This document shows, one piece after another, positions 52,847 to 61,584 of a stretch of 64,000 nucleotides of DNA (the stretch's first letter is position 1; every line of letters begins with the position of its first letter). Origin of the DNA: GCA-2697345 sp049602715 (GTDB lineage Bacteria; Pseudomonadota; Alphaproteobacteria; Rhodobacterales; Rhodobacteraceae). The stretch lies in assembly GCA_049602715.1 (NCBI GenBank), contig JBMYRX010000002.1, positions 14,680-78,679 of the forward strand, read 5' to 3'. Below the pieces are notes generated by a model that was given only the letters and a program-made list of their open reading frames with translations, made no database searches and had not been told where the DNA came from. The translations under genes were made by a program, and so were the position numbers.

Positions 52847-53680
52847 ATGACTAAACCATGTATAATTTGCGTAGCCATAACCGGGTCTGTGACAACTAAA
52901 GCGCATAACCCAGCAGTGCCAATATCGATTAGTGAACAAATCGAAAGTACTCAAGAAGCTTTTGAAGCTGGAGCCTCAATTGCCCACTGTCACGTCAGAA
53001 GCGACGAAGGGGCTCCTACATCCAGTCCAGAAAAGTTTTTATTGCTACGAGACGGTCTGGAAAAACATTGCCCAGGTATGATTGTTCAATTTTCAACCGG
53101 TGGAAGGTCGGGGGCTGACAAAGAAAGAGGCGGTATGCTGAGTTTGAAACCAGACATGGCTTCTCTCACCGTTGGATCAAATAATTTTCCAAATCGAGTT
53201 TATGAAAATGCACCTAGTCTTGTTGACTGGTTAGCCTCCGAAATGCTGAAATATAAGATAAAACCAGAAATTGAGGCTTTCGATCTTAGTCATATTCATC
53301 AAGCAGCAATAATGAATAAAGATGGAAGAATACCCGGAAAACTCTATATTCAGTTTGTTCTGGGGGTTAAAAACGCAATGCCAGTAGATAAGGATGTATT
53401 TGACTATTATATTAAAACTGTCAATCGTTTACTACCTGATGCGGAATGGTGTGCTGCAGGTATTGGGAAAAATCAACTGACTGTAAATGAGTGGTGTATC
53501 GCGAATGACGGACACACAAGAACCGGTTTTGAAGACAATGTAAAATTAGATAGAGATACTTTAGCAGACTCAAATGCTCATTTAGTAAGAAAGGCGGTGG
53601 AGCTCTGTGAAAAATATGATCGAAAGCCAGCTACTTGCGCAGAAGCAAGAAATATTCTTGGCCTTAGGAAGAACTTATAA
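52847..53680 (+). CDS. BKACE-family enzyme (beta-keto acid cleavage, DUF849)
   Basis: Zn-dependent Claisen-type enzyme that condenses a beta-keto acid with acetyl-CoA and cleaves it; the family prototype is 3-keto-5-aminohexanoate cleavage enzyme. The N-terminal ICVAITGSVTTKAHNPAVPIS is standard. The Zn motif AHCHVR supplies two His (about 47 and 49), and PEIEAFDLSHI the family's Glu region. The 277 residues are complete. BKACE substrates vary widely and no lysine-fermentation genes are present here, so the prototype activity should not be assumed. It is a single gene, divergent from the DMT transporter. Confidence 0.88.
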   Translation: MTKPCIICVAITGSVTTKAHNPAVPISISEQIESTQEAFEAGASIAHCHVRSDEGAPTSSPEKFLLLRDGLEKHCPGMIVQFSTGGRSGADKERGGMLSLKPDMASLTVGSNNFPNRVYENAPSLVDWLASEMLKYKIKPEIEAFDLSHIHQAAIMNKDGRIPGKLYIQFVLGVKNAMPVDKDVFDYYIKTVNRLLPDAEWCAAGIGKNQLTVNEWCIANDGHTRTGFEDNVKLDRDTLADSNAHLVRKAVELCEKYDRKPATCAEARNILGLRKNL

Positions 53681-53718
53681 AACCAAATTATAATGGTCCT
53701 TATAGTAAAATAAAATAA

Positions 53719-54315
53719 CTAAAAATAACGACAGGTTTTTAACTGGCCTTTATAAAGTTTTGCTTTCGCATCTACCGCCTTAGCAGTCGTAATTAACCAT
53801 TGCTTAGATTTATAGCTACCTCTTTTATATCCAGAAATTCCCTCATGATAAGCAAGGTATTGACGAAAGGCATCATTTTTAGAAATACCTAATGATTTAC
53901 TCGCATTGTCCATATACCACCCAATAAAATCTACTGAATGTCCAAAATTTGCCCTGCTTGCAAATCTGATACCATTACTTTTTTTATACTCTCTCCACGT
54001 TCCATCCAAGGCCTGAGCGTACCCCTGAGCAGTAGATCTTCGTTGCCCTGGTATAAACCCAAATATCTTTTTTCGAGAAGTTCTAGCGTTCCGAGTAAAG
54101 CTACTTTCCTTCCAGATTGTTGCTAATTGGACATGTGCAGGAACACCCCATTTCTTTTCAACTTTTTTTAAAGGTCGGATCCATCCTCTATGCAACTTGA
54201 GCAGCGAACAAATATCACTTTTTTTGCTAGCGATTCTAGACATGGCATTTCCAGAGTTAGAAAAAGAAAATACCAAGAAGAATATTAATAAAAATCTACT
54301 GAATATAGTTAACAC
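53719..54315 (-). CDS. Exported lytic-transglycosylase-like (SLT domain) protein
   Basis: Probable periplasmic peptidoglycan-cleaving enzyme of 198 residues. A hydrophobic signal segment (about 3-24) ends in SGNAM. The soluble part has VQLATIWKESSFTRNA, whose Glu is at the position of the SLT catalytic residue, then STAQGYAQALDGTWREYK and LAYHEGISGYKRGSYK. Overall it fits a small single-domain lysozyme-fold protein. There is no lipobox cysteine after the signal, so it is not an obvious lipoprotein. The start is GTG at 54315. It is convergent with the BKACE gene. Confidence 0.8.
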   Translation of the reverse strand: MLTIFSRFLLIFFLVFSFSNSGNAMSRIASKKSDICSLLKLHRGWIRPLKKVEKKWGVPAHVQLATIWKESSFTRNARTSRKKIFGFIPGQRRSTAQGYAQALDGTWREYKKSNGIRFASRANFGHSVDFIGWYMDNASKSLGISKNDAFRQYLAYHEGISGYKRGSYKSKQWLITTAKAVDAKAKLYKGQLKTCRYF

Positions 54316-54521
54316 TTACCCTCGATACCTCACCTAAAGCTAAATACTATCTTTACATAAATAGATTATAGTTTGTCAAAATTATCTTTGATAACCAAAT
54401 TAAATTATTTCAGTCAAAATACAATCGAATGTTAATAATAGTTTCACATCGATTGATTATTTTAATTTTTGTTTATAGTTATTTAAGCTCAACTATTACA
54501 AACGTAGAGTTGGGAGAGGAA

Positions 54522-55202
54522 ATGAAACAATCCGTATTGATAGTAGGTGCTGGCCATGGTTTGAGCGCTTCGCTTGCCAAATTATGTTTCAGTCGTGAGA
54601 TGTCAGTTAACCTTGCTGCTAGAGATCTATCTAAATTAAAGTCATTGCAGCTCGAAACGAACGCTCAGCTTCATGAATGTGACGCAAGTGAGATAGATCA
54701 AGTGTCACATCTTTTCAAAACGCTCGATGAAACTACAGGTATTCCGGAATTGGTTGTATATAATCCCTCAGCGCGAGTGAGAGGGCCAATAATTAACTTA
54801 AGTGCAAAGGATACATTGAAAGCCCTCAAAGTTACTTGTTTTGGGGCCTTCTTAGTCGCTCAACAAGCTGCCCAAAGAATGGAAAAAAGAGGAAGTGGCA
54901 GCATCTTTTTTACAGGAGCTTCTGCTGGGGTGAAGGGTTTTCCAAATTCATCTGTCTTCGCTATGGGTAAGTTTGGTCTAAGAGGGCTTGCTCAATCGCT
55001 GGCTAGAGAACTCCACCCTAAAAACATACACATAGGTCACTTTGTGATAGATGGAGGAATCAGTTCAAGGACACGAGAACCAATTGATGACAATATGTTA
55101 GACCCGGATATGATTGCAGAAGCTTATTTGCAATTTCATGAGCAACATAGAAGCTGTTGGGCCTGGGAATTAGAGCTAAGGCCTTGGATAGAAAAGTTTT
55201 AA
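54522..55202 (+). CDS. SDR-family oxidoreductase
   Basis: Short-chain dehydrogenase-like protein of 226 residues, substrate unknown. The nucleotide motif is GAGHGLSAS (about 8-16), the central strand gives VVYNPSARVRG, and the catalytic region IFFTGASAGVKGFPNSSVFAMGKFG has Ser but Phe in place of the usual Tyr (F-A-M-G-K). Whether it is an active oxidoreductase is therefore uncertain. The frame is open to 54429, but GGGAGAGGA just before the ATG at 54522 fixes the start. It is convergent with the small membrane protein, with a strong terminator between. Confidence 0.78.
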   Translation: MKQSVLIVGAGHGLSASLAKLCFSREMSVNLAARDLSKLKSLQLETNAQLHECDASEIDQVSHLFKTLDETTGIPELVVYNPSARVRGPIINLSAKDTLKALKVTCFGAFLVAQQAAQRMEKRGSGSIFFTGASAGVKGFPNSSVFAMGKFGLRGLAQSLARELHPKNIHIGHFVIDGGISSRTREPIDDNMLDPDMIAEAYLQFHEQHRSCWAWELELRPWIEKF

Positions 55203-55239
55203 AATTAAGTTATTAATTTATAGCTAGTTATAATCTGTT

Positions 55240-55281
55240 ATTTAAAGCGTATTTATATTAAAAATACGCTTTAAATATTTT
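55240..55281. terminator. Bidirectional terminator, 15-bp perfect stem
   Basis: ATTTAAAGCGTATTT (55240-55254) and AAATACGCTTTAAAT (55262-55276) form a perfect stem with a 7-nt loop, flanked by A- and T-rich runs on both sides. It lies between two convergent genes and can serve both. Confidence 0.8.
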
Positions 55282-55694
55282 TACATATATATTTTATCAC
55301 TTAGACCATAAATCAATATTGCAGAAACTATAGCAAAAATTGCTGGTGCGATATACCCTTCAGCGGTGTATTTCACGCCTTCTAATGTAGACGCATTTGA
55401 ACTTGTAACGGTGATATAACCAGTTACCACTAATATACACGCCTGAATAAATATATAGACTAGGAAGACCCAAGCCCCGCCTAAGCCTGCAAACAAGAAA
55501 TATATGCCAAGGAGCGTTGCAGCGGCAACAAATGTGCCAGCTATTCTAGTGGGTAATACCGCAGATTCGTGAATACCATATTTTGCCAACCAATCAACGG
55601 TAATAAATAACGTCTGATAAGTATACATACCAAAACCAGCAATCATCAATATATACAAAATTAAATAAATTATTCCATTAAATTCAGCAACCAT
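55281..55694 (-). CDS. Small four-helix membrane protein, function unknown
   Basis: I do not recognise the family. The protein has 137 residues and four hydrophobic segments (about 7-25, 45-70, 73-90 and 110-130), with few charged residues. I start it at the ATG at 55694 because GGAAGGAAG lies about 7 nt upstream; a TTG six codons earlier is open but would sit inside that ribosome-binding site. It stands alone, convergent with the SDR gene and divergent from the VOC gene. Confidence 0.65.
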   Translation of the reverse strand: MVAEFNGIIYLILYILMIAGFGMYTYQTLFITVDWLAKYGIHESAVLPTRIAGTFVAAATLLGIYFLFAGLGGAWVFLVYIFIQACILVVTGYITVTSSNASTLEGVKYTAEGYIAPAIFAIVSAILIYGLSDKIYM

Positions 55695-55889
55695 TTTAAA
55701 ACTTCCTTCCAAAAAATTTGATAATCAACCGTAACATTATATCCGAAAAAAACGAATTTAAAATTTTAAAGCAACTTGCAAATTATAAGGTCTGTAGCAA
55801 CAATGACACTAGAGACTGAGATATTATAAGCAATTAATCATTAAGTGTATAATTTGATTGAGTAATGATAAAATTAAAAGGAGAAACAA

Positions 55890-56348
55890 ATGAAACTTCG
55901 ACTTCACCATATTAATCTTAGTACTGAAAACGTAGAACGTATGGATAAGTTTTATCAGGATGTACTTAAACTTGATAGGGACGCGACAGATGACCTACCA
56001 ATCTTAGAAAAAAATAAAGGTTATAGTGGTGACGTCGCATTTGTTACAGATGGTTTGATACAAACTCATATAGCACAGAAAGATCAAATGGCAGGGTTTA
56101 ATACTCAGCAGTTTGTTAATCCTGTGGAGCGCGGTCATATAGCCTATCGAACAGACGACATAGAAGAATTTAAAGCTCACCTCGATAAAAAGGGGGTTAA
56201 GTATGCTGATTGGGGAAATGCTGCGGTGAATGGTTGGCATCAAATATTTTTCTATGACCCTGACGGTAATATCATTGAAGTTCATTCTGTAGAAAATGAA
56301 AAGGAAGAATGGGAGAACTTAAGATATACGGAAGGTCGAAAACGTTAG
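55890..56348 (+). CDS. VOC/glyoxalase-family metalloprotein
   Basis: Vicinal-oxygen-chelate fold protein of 152 residues. Two beta-alpha-beta-beta-beta modules are visible. LHHINLSTENVERMDKFYQDVL gives the first His, ERGHIAYRTDDIEEFKAHL the second, and GNIIEVHS the Glu of the metal site. Such proteins include glyoxalase I, fosfomycin-resistance enzymes and ring-cleaving dioxygenases. This one is not assignable further. The ATG at 55890 has AAGGAGAAA upstream. Confidence 0.82.
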   Translation: MKLRLHHINLSTENVERMDKFYQDVLKLDRDATDDLPILEKNKGYSGDVAFVTDGLIQTHIAQKDQMAGFNTQQFVNPVERGHIAYRTDDIEEFKAHLDKKGVKYADWGNAAVNGWHQIFFYDPDGNIIEVHSVENEKEEWENLRYTEGRKR

Positions 56349-56469
56349 CAAAAAAGTTTATAGATAAAAATCAGGCTAATTTCGAGGAACCACTAAAAAA
56401 ATCTAAACTGAAGGAAAATAAATATAAAATCATAAGGCATAGAGTTAATGAGTTAAAAAAATTTACTTT

Positions 56470-57444
56470 TTATTTGATCATTGAGTTTAGTCTTTCCAGG
56501 ATTATTTGATTAGCTTCATTAATGATACTCCGAACAAGTTCATCACAGCTCGGGTTGTCATTAATTAAACCAGCAACCATGCCGCATGACCACGCACCTG
56601 CGTCAACCTCCCCCTCAAGCATAACTTTGGGATATACACCAACAACTTCTTCAAAAATATCATCAAAAGCTATTTTACTTCCAAGCTCCTTCTCCAACTT
56701 CAAGACCTTTTCTACTGCCGGATTAACTAGAACTCTTTCAGTATTTCTCAAAGGACGCATTACTAGTCTTGTATCTAATTCTGAGGCATCAATAATTGCC
56801 TGCTTTACCTTTGCGTGTATTGGAGCCTCCTTTGTTACCATAAAACGAGTTCCCATATTAATACCGTCTGCACCCAATGAAAGTGCGCTTACTAAGCTCC
56901 GTCCATCCGCCATTCCACCTGATGCAACAAAAGGTACAGTTAGTTTTTCAGCCGCCAGAGGTAATAAAATAAAATTTGGTATATCATCTTCTCCGGGATG
57001 GCCCGCACATTCAAATCCATCAACAGAAACGGCATCACAGCCAATAGACTCAGCCTTTAAAGCATGCCGAACTGATGTACATTTATGAATCACTTTTATA
57101 CCAGCACCTTTTAAGGCTGGTAAGTGTGCTTGCGGGTTTCGGCCAGCGGTTTCTACAATTTGCACTCCACCGTCAATTATAGCCTTAATATAACTAGGGT
57201 AATCCGGAGAGGAAACAGTTGGTAAAAATGTTAGATTTACGCCAATCGGCTTATCAGTCAAATCTTTACAACGCAAAATTTCATCTAATAGTGCTTGGGG
57301 TGATTTTTGAGTTAGTGCGGTTATGATACCTAAACCACCGGCGTTTGATACTGCCGCCGCCAATTCTGCAAACCCTACAAAATGCATCCCACCTTGTATA
57401 ATTGGATATTCAATTTTGAATAATTCTGTTATTCGCGTTTTCAT
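56470..57444 (-). CDS. Nitronate monooxygenase-like FMN enzyme
   Basis: TIM-barrel FMN oxidoreductase of the 2-nitropropane dioxygenase family, 324 residues from the ATG at 57444. The opening ITELFKIEYPIIQGGMHFVG and the phosphate-binding ASGGMADGRSL and LGADGINMGTRFM are standard. The active-site His region reads ECAGHPGED. Nitronate detoxification is the textbook role, but many relatives act on other substrates. An upstream frame to 57471 lacks a ribosome-binding site. It lies about 150 bp downstream of the SDR gene, with no clear sign that it shares its transcript. Confidence 0.85.
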   Translation of the reverse strand: MKTRITELFKIEYPIIQGGMHFVGFAELAAAVSNAGGLGIITALTQKSPQALLDEILRCKDLTDKPIGVNLTFLPTVSSPDYPSYIKAIIDGGVQIVETAGRNPQAHLPALKGAGIKVIHKCTSVRHALKAESIGCDAVSVDGFECAGHPGEDDIPNFILLPLAAEKLTVPFVASGGMADGRSLVSALSLGADGINMGTRFMVTKEAPIHAKVKQAIIDASELDTRLVMRPLRNTERVLVNPAVEKVLKLEKELGSKIAFDDIFEEVVGVYPKVMLEGEVDAGAWSCGMVAGLINDNPSCDELVRSIINEANQIILERLNSMIK

Positions 57445-57598
57445 AATTCGATCCACTCTAAAATAAAGCAAAATTTACGCAGTATCATATTAAAATTAGA
57501 GTACAAGTGTTAATAGAAAACATTTAGTAGCCCGTTACCAGTAAATGCCGAGACAATCAAAGTTCCATTTTCTTATAAGAAACAAATAAACAATTAAG

Positions 57599-58339
57599 TT
57601 AGATACAGCGACCGCCATCAACTTCCATAGCAACCCCCGTAATCATGCTGGCTTCATCAGAGCACAAATAACAGGCTGCATTTCCAAGATCCTCTGGTGT
57701 AGAAAATCTTCCTATAGGAATAGTTGATAAAAACTTCTCTCTTATCTCAGGGGTATCTTCTCCCATGAATGCCTTCAGCAATGGTGTTTCACCCGCAACT
57801 GGATTCAAGGCGTTAACACGAACGTTAAAAGGAGCCAGCTCTACTGCCATAGCCTTAGTAGCTGTTATTACCCAGCCCTTAGATGCATTATACCAATTTA
57901 AATTTGGACGGGGCGAAATTCCAGCGGTAGAAGCCATATTTAATATAACACCAGATTTATTTAATTTCATGTGTGGTACAAAATTTATAGCTGACAAATA
58001 AATTGAACGTACATTAATATTTAGAACACGATCGAATTCCTCTTCACTAATAGTTTCCATTGGTGCAGGCAGGTGAGTAACACCAGCATTATTTACGATG
58101 ATATCTAAATTCCCAAATTTCGAAAAAACTTTTTCAGAAAAACCTTTCATACTCACAGCATTAGACACATCTACTTCAAGCGCCGTCCCATTTATATCAT
58201 TTGCTACTTTTTCAGCAGAACTCAAATTGATATCTGAAACGATTACTCGTGCGCCCTCCTCCGCAAATTTTTTACAGATCCCAATACCAAATCCAGAACC
58301 ACCACCGGTTACAATTGCCACTTTATCTTTAAGTCTCAT
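57599..58339 (-). CDS. SDR-family oxidoreductase (classical)
   Basis: Classical short-chain dehydrogenase of 246 residues. The NAD(P) motif is VTGGGSGFGIGICKKFAEEGARVIVSDIN, whose Asp at the end of the second strand favours NAD(H). NNAGVTHLPAP is the central motif. The catalytic triad is Ser in NMASTAGISP with YNASK, and the chain ends TGVAMEVDGGRC. FabG-like in form, but the context suggests catabolism. It is the last of four tightly spaced minus-strand genes, 42 bp after the M20 gene. Confidence 0.88.
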   Translation of the reverse strand: MRLKDKVAIVTGGGSGFGIGICKKFAEEGARVIVSDINLSSAEKVANDINGTALEVDVSNAVSMKGFSEKVFSKFGNLDIIVNNAGVTHLPAPMETISEEEFDRVLNINVRSIYLSAINFVPHMKLNKSGVILNMASTAGISPRPNLNWYNASKGWVITATKAMAVELAPFNVRVNALNPVAGETPLLKAFMGEDTPEIREKFLSTIPIGRFSTPEDLGNAACYLCSDEASMITGVAMEVDGGRCI

Positions 58340-58381
58340 AACATTTCCTATATTAACTTTATTTATAGAATGACTTCTTAA

Positions 58382-59557
58382 TTAGTCATTCATAGGAATT
58401 CTGCGTTCTACAATTCTTGCCATTATAGAAGCTCCTATCGGCAAAACTTCCTGATCTAAAACAAAGCTTGGATTATGCAAAGGTACTTTGCCGCCGTGTC
58501 CAACCCGGCAATACGCACCAGGCACCACTTTTAACATATCCGCAAAATCTTCAGACCCTGTTGCTGGCTCAGCTTTATCATCTATATTTTCTACTCCAAC
58601 GATATCTGCTGCAGCTTTCATATATTCGTCAGACAAGTCGTCATCATTTGTCAGAACATCAAATATATTTCTCAGGTCAATCGAAACACTTACCCCGTAT
58701 GCCTTGCCAAATCCCTCACATAGATCTTTCATTCTAGTTTCAACCATCTCATAAACAGCGTCGGAGAAATACCGGATTGTTCCTGCTAGATAAGCCGTTT
58801 CAGGAACAACATTATACGCTGCGCCTGCATGAATCTGGGTAACAGAAATTACACACGTTTCTAGAGGGGGAACATTTCTACTAACAATATTTTGTATTTG
58901 CCCCACTAAAGCGGATGCTATCACTAAAGAATCTTTCGATTGCTGTGGCATTGCGGCATGGCTGCCCACTCCTGTTACAGTAATATCAAAAAAAGAGGCT
59001 CCTGCCATGGCAGCACCCTTACAAATATCGACAGAATTTATTTTTCCATTGGGAGAATTATGCATTCCAAAAACTTCATCACATGGAAACTGATTGAATA
59101 ACCCCTCAGATAACATTCCTCTAGCACCACCCAAACCTTCCTCTGCTGGCTGGAATATTAGGACAGCCGTTCCATCAAAGTCGCGTGTCTCTGCCAGATG
59201 TTTAGCTGCCCCGAGAAGCATAGTAGTGTGGCCATCATGACCACAGGCGTGCATAGCTCCAGGATTCTTTGAAGAATACGGTACACCCGAAATCTCATCA
59301 ATTGGCAACGCATCCATATCTGCGCGAAGCCCTATTCTTCTATTTCCCTTCCCTTTACCATGGATAATTCCAACAACACCTGTTTTCGCAATTCCAGTAT
59401 GCACTTCGTCCACTCCAAAGATTTCTAATTTCTCAGCTACGATTTTCGATGTTCGTTCTTCCTGAAAGCCAATCTCTGGATTTGCATGAAGATCTTCAAA
59501 AATTTCTGATAATTCTTTTTTACTTTTAGAAATTACTGGTAAGATTTTTATTGTCAC
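58382..59557 (-). CDS. M20-family amidohydrolase (hippurate hydrolase-like)
   Basis: Metal-dependent amidohydrolase of 391 residues that cleaves N-acyl amino acids or similar amides. DMDALPIDEISGVPYSS and MHACGHDGHTTMLLGAAKHL carry metal-binding residues. PAEEGLGGARGM supplies the catalytic Glu pair, and GSEDFADML the late metal ligand. The set matches the HipO/IAA-amino-acid-hydrolase branch. The start is GTG at 59557. It lies 36 bp after the SAF-domain gene and 42 bp before the SDR. The natural substrate is unknown. Confidence 0.88.
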   Translation of the reverse strand: MTIKILPVISKSKKELSEIFEDLHANPEIGFQEERTSKIVAEKLEIFGVDEVHTGIAKTGVVGIIHGKGKGNRRIGLRADMDALPIDEISGVPYSSKNPGAMHACGHDGHTTMLLGAAKHLAETRDFDGTAVLIFQPAEEGLGGARGMLSEGLFNQFPCDEVFGMHNSPNGKINSVDICKGAAMAGASFFDITVTGVGSHAAMPQQSKDSLVIASALVGQIQNIVSRNVPPLETCVISVTQIHAGAAYNVVPETAYLAGTIRYFSDAVYEMVETRMKDLCEGFGKAYGVSVSIDLRNIFDVLTNDDDLSDEYMKAAADIVGVENIDDKAEPATGSEDFADMLKVVPGAYCRVGHGGKVPLHNPSFVLDQEVLPIGASIMARIVERRIPMND

Positions 59558-59593
59558 TTAACACTCTCCGCTTAAAATAATGATTAATATCCA

Positions 59594-60931
59594 TTAACAA
59601 ATCTCTTTCTCAAGAATCTTTCTAAGTCTATATGCATTAGACTGATTTTCAATAGAAATATCATCATATCTAATAATTGAATTAGCTTTAACATCTTTCA
59701 CCAATTTCGCTCCGGCTGAAAGGCCTAAAGGTAGAGCGCCCTGATGAACAGATATTGTACTTGGACGTATATCCCCTGATACAGTATACCCACCTTCTCC
59801 GTCTAATATTTCACCAATTTTTAAATCTCTTTTCGCTATTGTCACAACATCTGATAAAAATTCATTAGCCACACCAGTAGGTTCCTTTCTGATGCCAACG
59901 TTAGCTACCGATAAGCCAAGTTCTAATCCAATTAAATGCCAGCGCTTATAACTTGTAAAATATTTACCACTATCATCAGTTTGAACCTTGTATTCTTCAA
60001 AACAATTTTTTTGATAGTCATTTGCAGCTTTTAAATTTACCCAAACACCTTTTCGAATATCATAATCCAACATACCACCATTTGAATCCAAACTATTGAT
60101 GACCTCCACAAAACCTGAACCGTTTAAAATACCACCATCCTGTCTTGGCCTCATTAGCATTGGTATCTCATCAATAGTTCCAGAGGGGTAGTTCAAACCA
60201 TGAGGTGGAGCAAGCAAACCAGTTGCATTCGATATTGCAGAGGACTCGATTGCGGGTTTAGTTCCATCAAGAAAGGAATTAAACATTTTAGGATTAAGAC
60301 GACCACGTTTTGCTTGTTCTTCAGATAAACCCCAATAATCCCAAATCGTATCTGGTGTTGAGTATCGGTATTCAGGATTCCATTTATGCCCTCGGCCAGC
60401 TGCAACAACCTCAAATCCACATACTCTAGCCCAGTCTACTAACTCACAAACCATTGCCGGTTGATCACCATAAGCCATCGAATAAATTACACCCGCATCC
60501 CTAGCTTTTTTAGCTAGCGACACTCCGCAAAGCGCATCTGATTCAACTGTCGCACTTATTACATCTTTTCCAGAGTCGAAGGCACTTATTATATGGTCAA
60601 TAGCCGCGACAGGGTTTCCGGTACATTCTATAATAATATCTATCCGAGGTTCATTAATTAAATCAGTATAATTCTCTAAAATACACGTAGCTCCAGAAAC
60701 TAAAGCTTGATCTAGAGAGATTGCATTATAAATCTCCGGCTTCCAACCTGCTAAATCCAAATTAGATTTGCATGCCTCAATATTTAGGTCAGCGATACCA
60801 ACAACATGAATCCCTGGTAATCTAATAGCCTGGGAAGCGAACATTGTACCAAATTTACCAGCCCCAATCAAACCGATACGAATTGAATCCTTATTCTCAT
60901 TTAAAGCTTTTAATTGGTTGAACAAACTCAT
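59594..60931 (-). CDS. NAD(P)-binding homoserine dehydrogenase-like protein with SAF domain
   Basis: Fusion-type protein of the COG4091 kind, 445 residues. The N-terminal Rossmann domain starts IRIGLIGAGKFGTMFASQAI (about 17-36), followed by IIIECTGNPVAAIDHIISAF. The middle shows AYGDQPAMVCELVDWARVCGFEVVAAGRG. A C-terminal SAF domain (about 350-445) contains GGYTVSGDIRPS and GLSAGAKLVKDVKANSII. The reaction is not established to my knowledge and should not be read as true homoserine dehydrogenase. It lies 38 bp after the aroQ-type gene and 36 bp before the M20 gene, suggesting one catabolic operon. Confidence 0.82.
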   Translation of the reverse strand: MSLFNQLKALNENKDSIRIGLIGAGKFGTMFASQAIRLPGIHVVGIADLNIEACKSNLDLAGWKPEIYNAISLDQALVSGATCILENYTDLINEPRIDIIIECTGNPVAAIDHIISAFDSGKDVISATVESDALCGVSLAKKARDAGVIYSMAYGDQPAMVCELVDWARVCGFEVVAAGRGHKWNPEYRYSTPDTIWDYWGLSEEQAKRGRLNPKMFNSFLDGTKPAIESSAISNATGLLAPPHGLNYPSGTIDEIPMLMRPRQDGGILNGSGFVEVINSLDSNGGMLDYDIRKGVWVNLKAANDYQKNCFEEYKVQTDDSGKYFTSYKRWHLIGLELGLSVANVGIRKEPTGVANEFLSDVVTIAKRDLKIGEILDGEGGYTVSGDIRPSTISVHQGALPLGLSAGAKLVKDVKANSIIRYDDISIENQSNAYRLRKILEKEIC

Positions 60932-60969
60932 CTATATATTATTCCATGATTTTTTAATAATAATCGAGT

Positions 60970-61407
60970 TCATTCAAGTAGTGTTGCGATGTGGTTTAGA
61001 GCGATTTCATAGCCAGCCACTCCAAAACCACAAATCACCCCATCTGCCCTTAGCGAAACAAACGACTTACGTCTAAATTCCTCACGCTTATGAATATTAG
61101 AAATATGAACTTCTAACACCTGACCCTTATAATTATTCAAGGCATCCAACATCGCCACTGAAGTATGACTAAAAGCTCCAGGATTTATAATAATACCATC
61201 AAAAATTTCTTCTGCCTTCTGAATTATTTCAACCAATTCACCTTCATGATTTGATTGGAAAAAATCAAGATCTAAGTCATTATTTTTTGCTATAAAACTA
61301 CAGCTTTTCTCAATATCCTTTAGCGTCGCCTTACCATAAATTTCTGGCTGCCTTGTTCCCAATAAATTCAAATTTGGGCCGTTAATTATCTGAATTTTTT
61401 TTCTCAT
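60970..61407 (-). CDS. aroQ: Type II 3-dehydroquinate dehydratase
   Basis: Interconverts 3-dehydroquinate and 3-dehydroshikimate. The N-terminal IINGPNLNLLGTRQPEIYG holds the catalytic Arg and Tyr. FQSNHEGELVEIIQKA and INPGAFSHTSVAMLDAL carry the active-site Asn/His, and EVHISNIHKREEFR the second His. The 145 residues are full length from the ATG at 61407. It is the first of a close minus-strand run with the SAF protein, M20 and SDR genes. It could be the biosynthetic enzyme or a catabolic paralogue of the quinate type; no other dehydroquinase is visible here. Confidence 0.92.
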   Translation of the reverse strand: MRKKIQIINGPNLNLLGTRQPEIYGKATLKDIEKSCSFIAKNNDLDLDFFQSNHEGELVEIIQKAEEIFDGIIINPGAFSHTSVAMLDALNNYKGQVLEVHISNIHKREEFRRKSFVSLRADGVICGFGVAGYEIALNHIATLLE

Positions 61408-61584
61408 CAAATCGTTTCCTATACCACAAAGGACAAGCCACCCTGTGTAATCTGGCTTTCTAGACTTTTAATAGTTCCAATAATTATCATTAGGCAATAG
61501 CTTGTACAAAGAATCATTTTAAAATAGGAATATTGTTACAATAAAACTAGATAATTTTAGTTTACAGAAAGTATTCCATTAAAA

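Noticed and set aside
54429..54521. N-terminal membrane helix on the SDR at 54522
   Set aside because: The hydrophobic translation comes from AT-rich leader DNA; a strong Shine-Dalgarno directly before the ATG at 54522 marks the true start.
56309..56509. 66-residue open frame after the VOC gene
   Set aside because: It begins inside the VOC gene in another frame, is Lys-rich low complexity, and overlaps the end of the next gene; no ribosome-binding site is visible.
56522..57088. 188-residue plus-strand open frame opposite the nitronate monooxygenase-like gene
   Set aside because: Antisense shadow with a low-complexity Ser/Pro-rich translation; the minus-strand gene has full family motifs.
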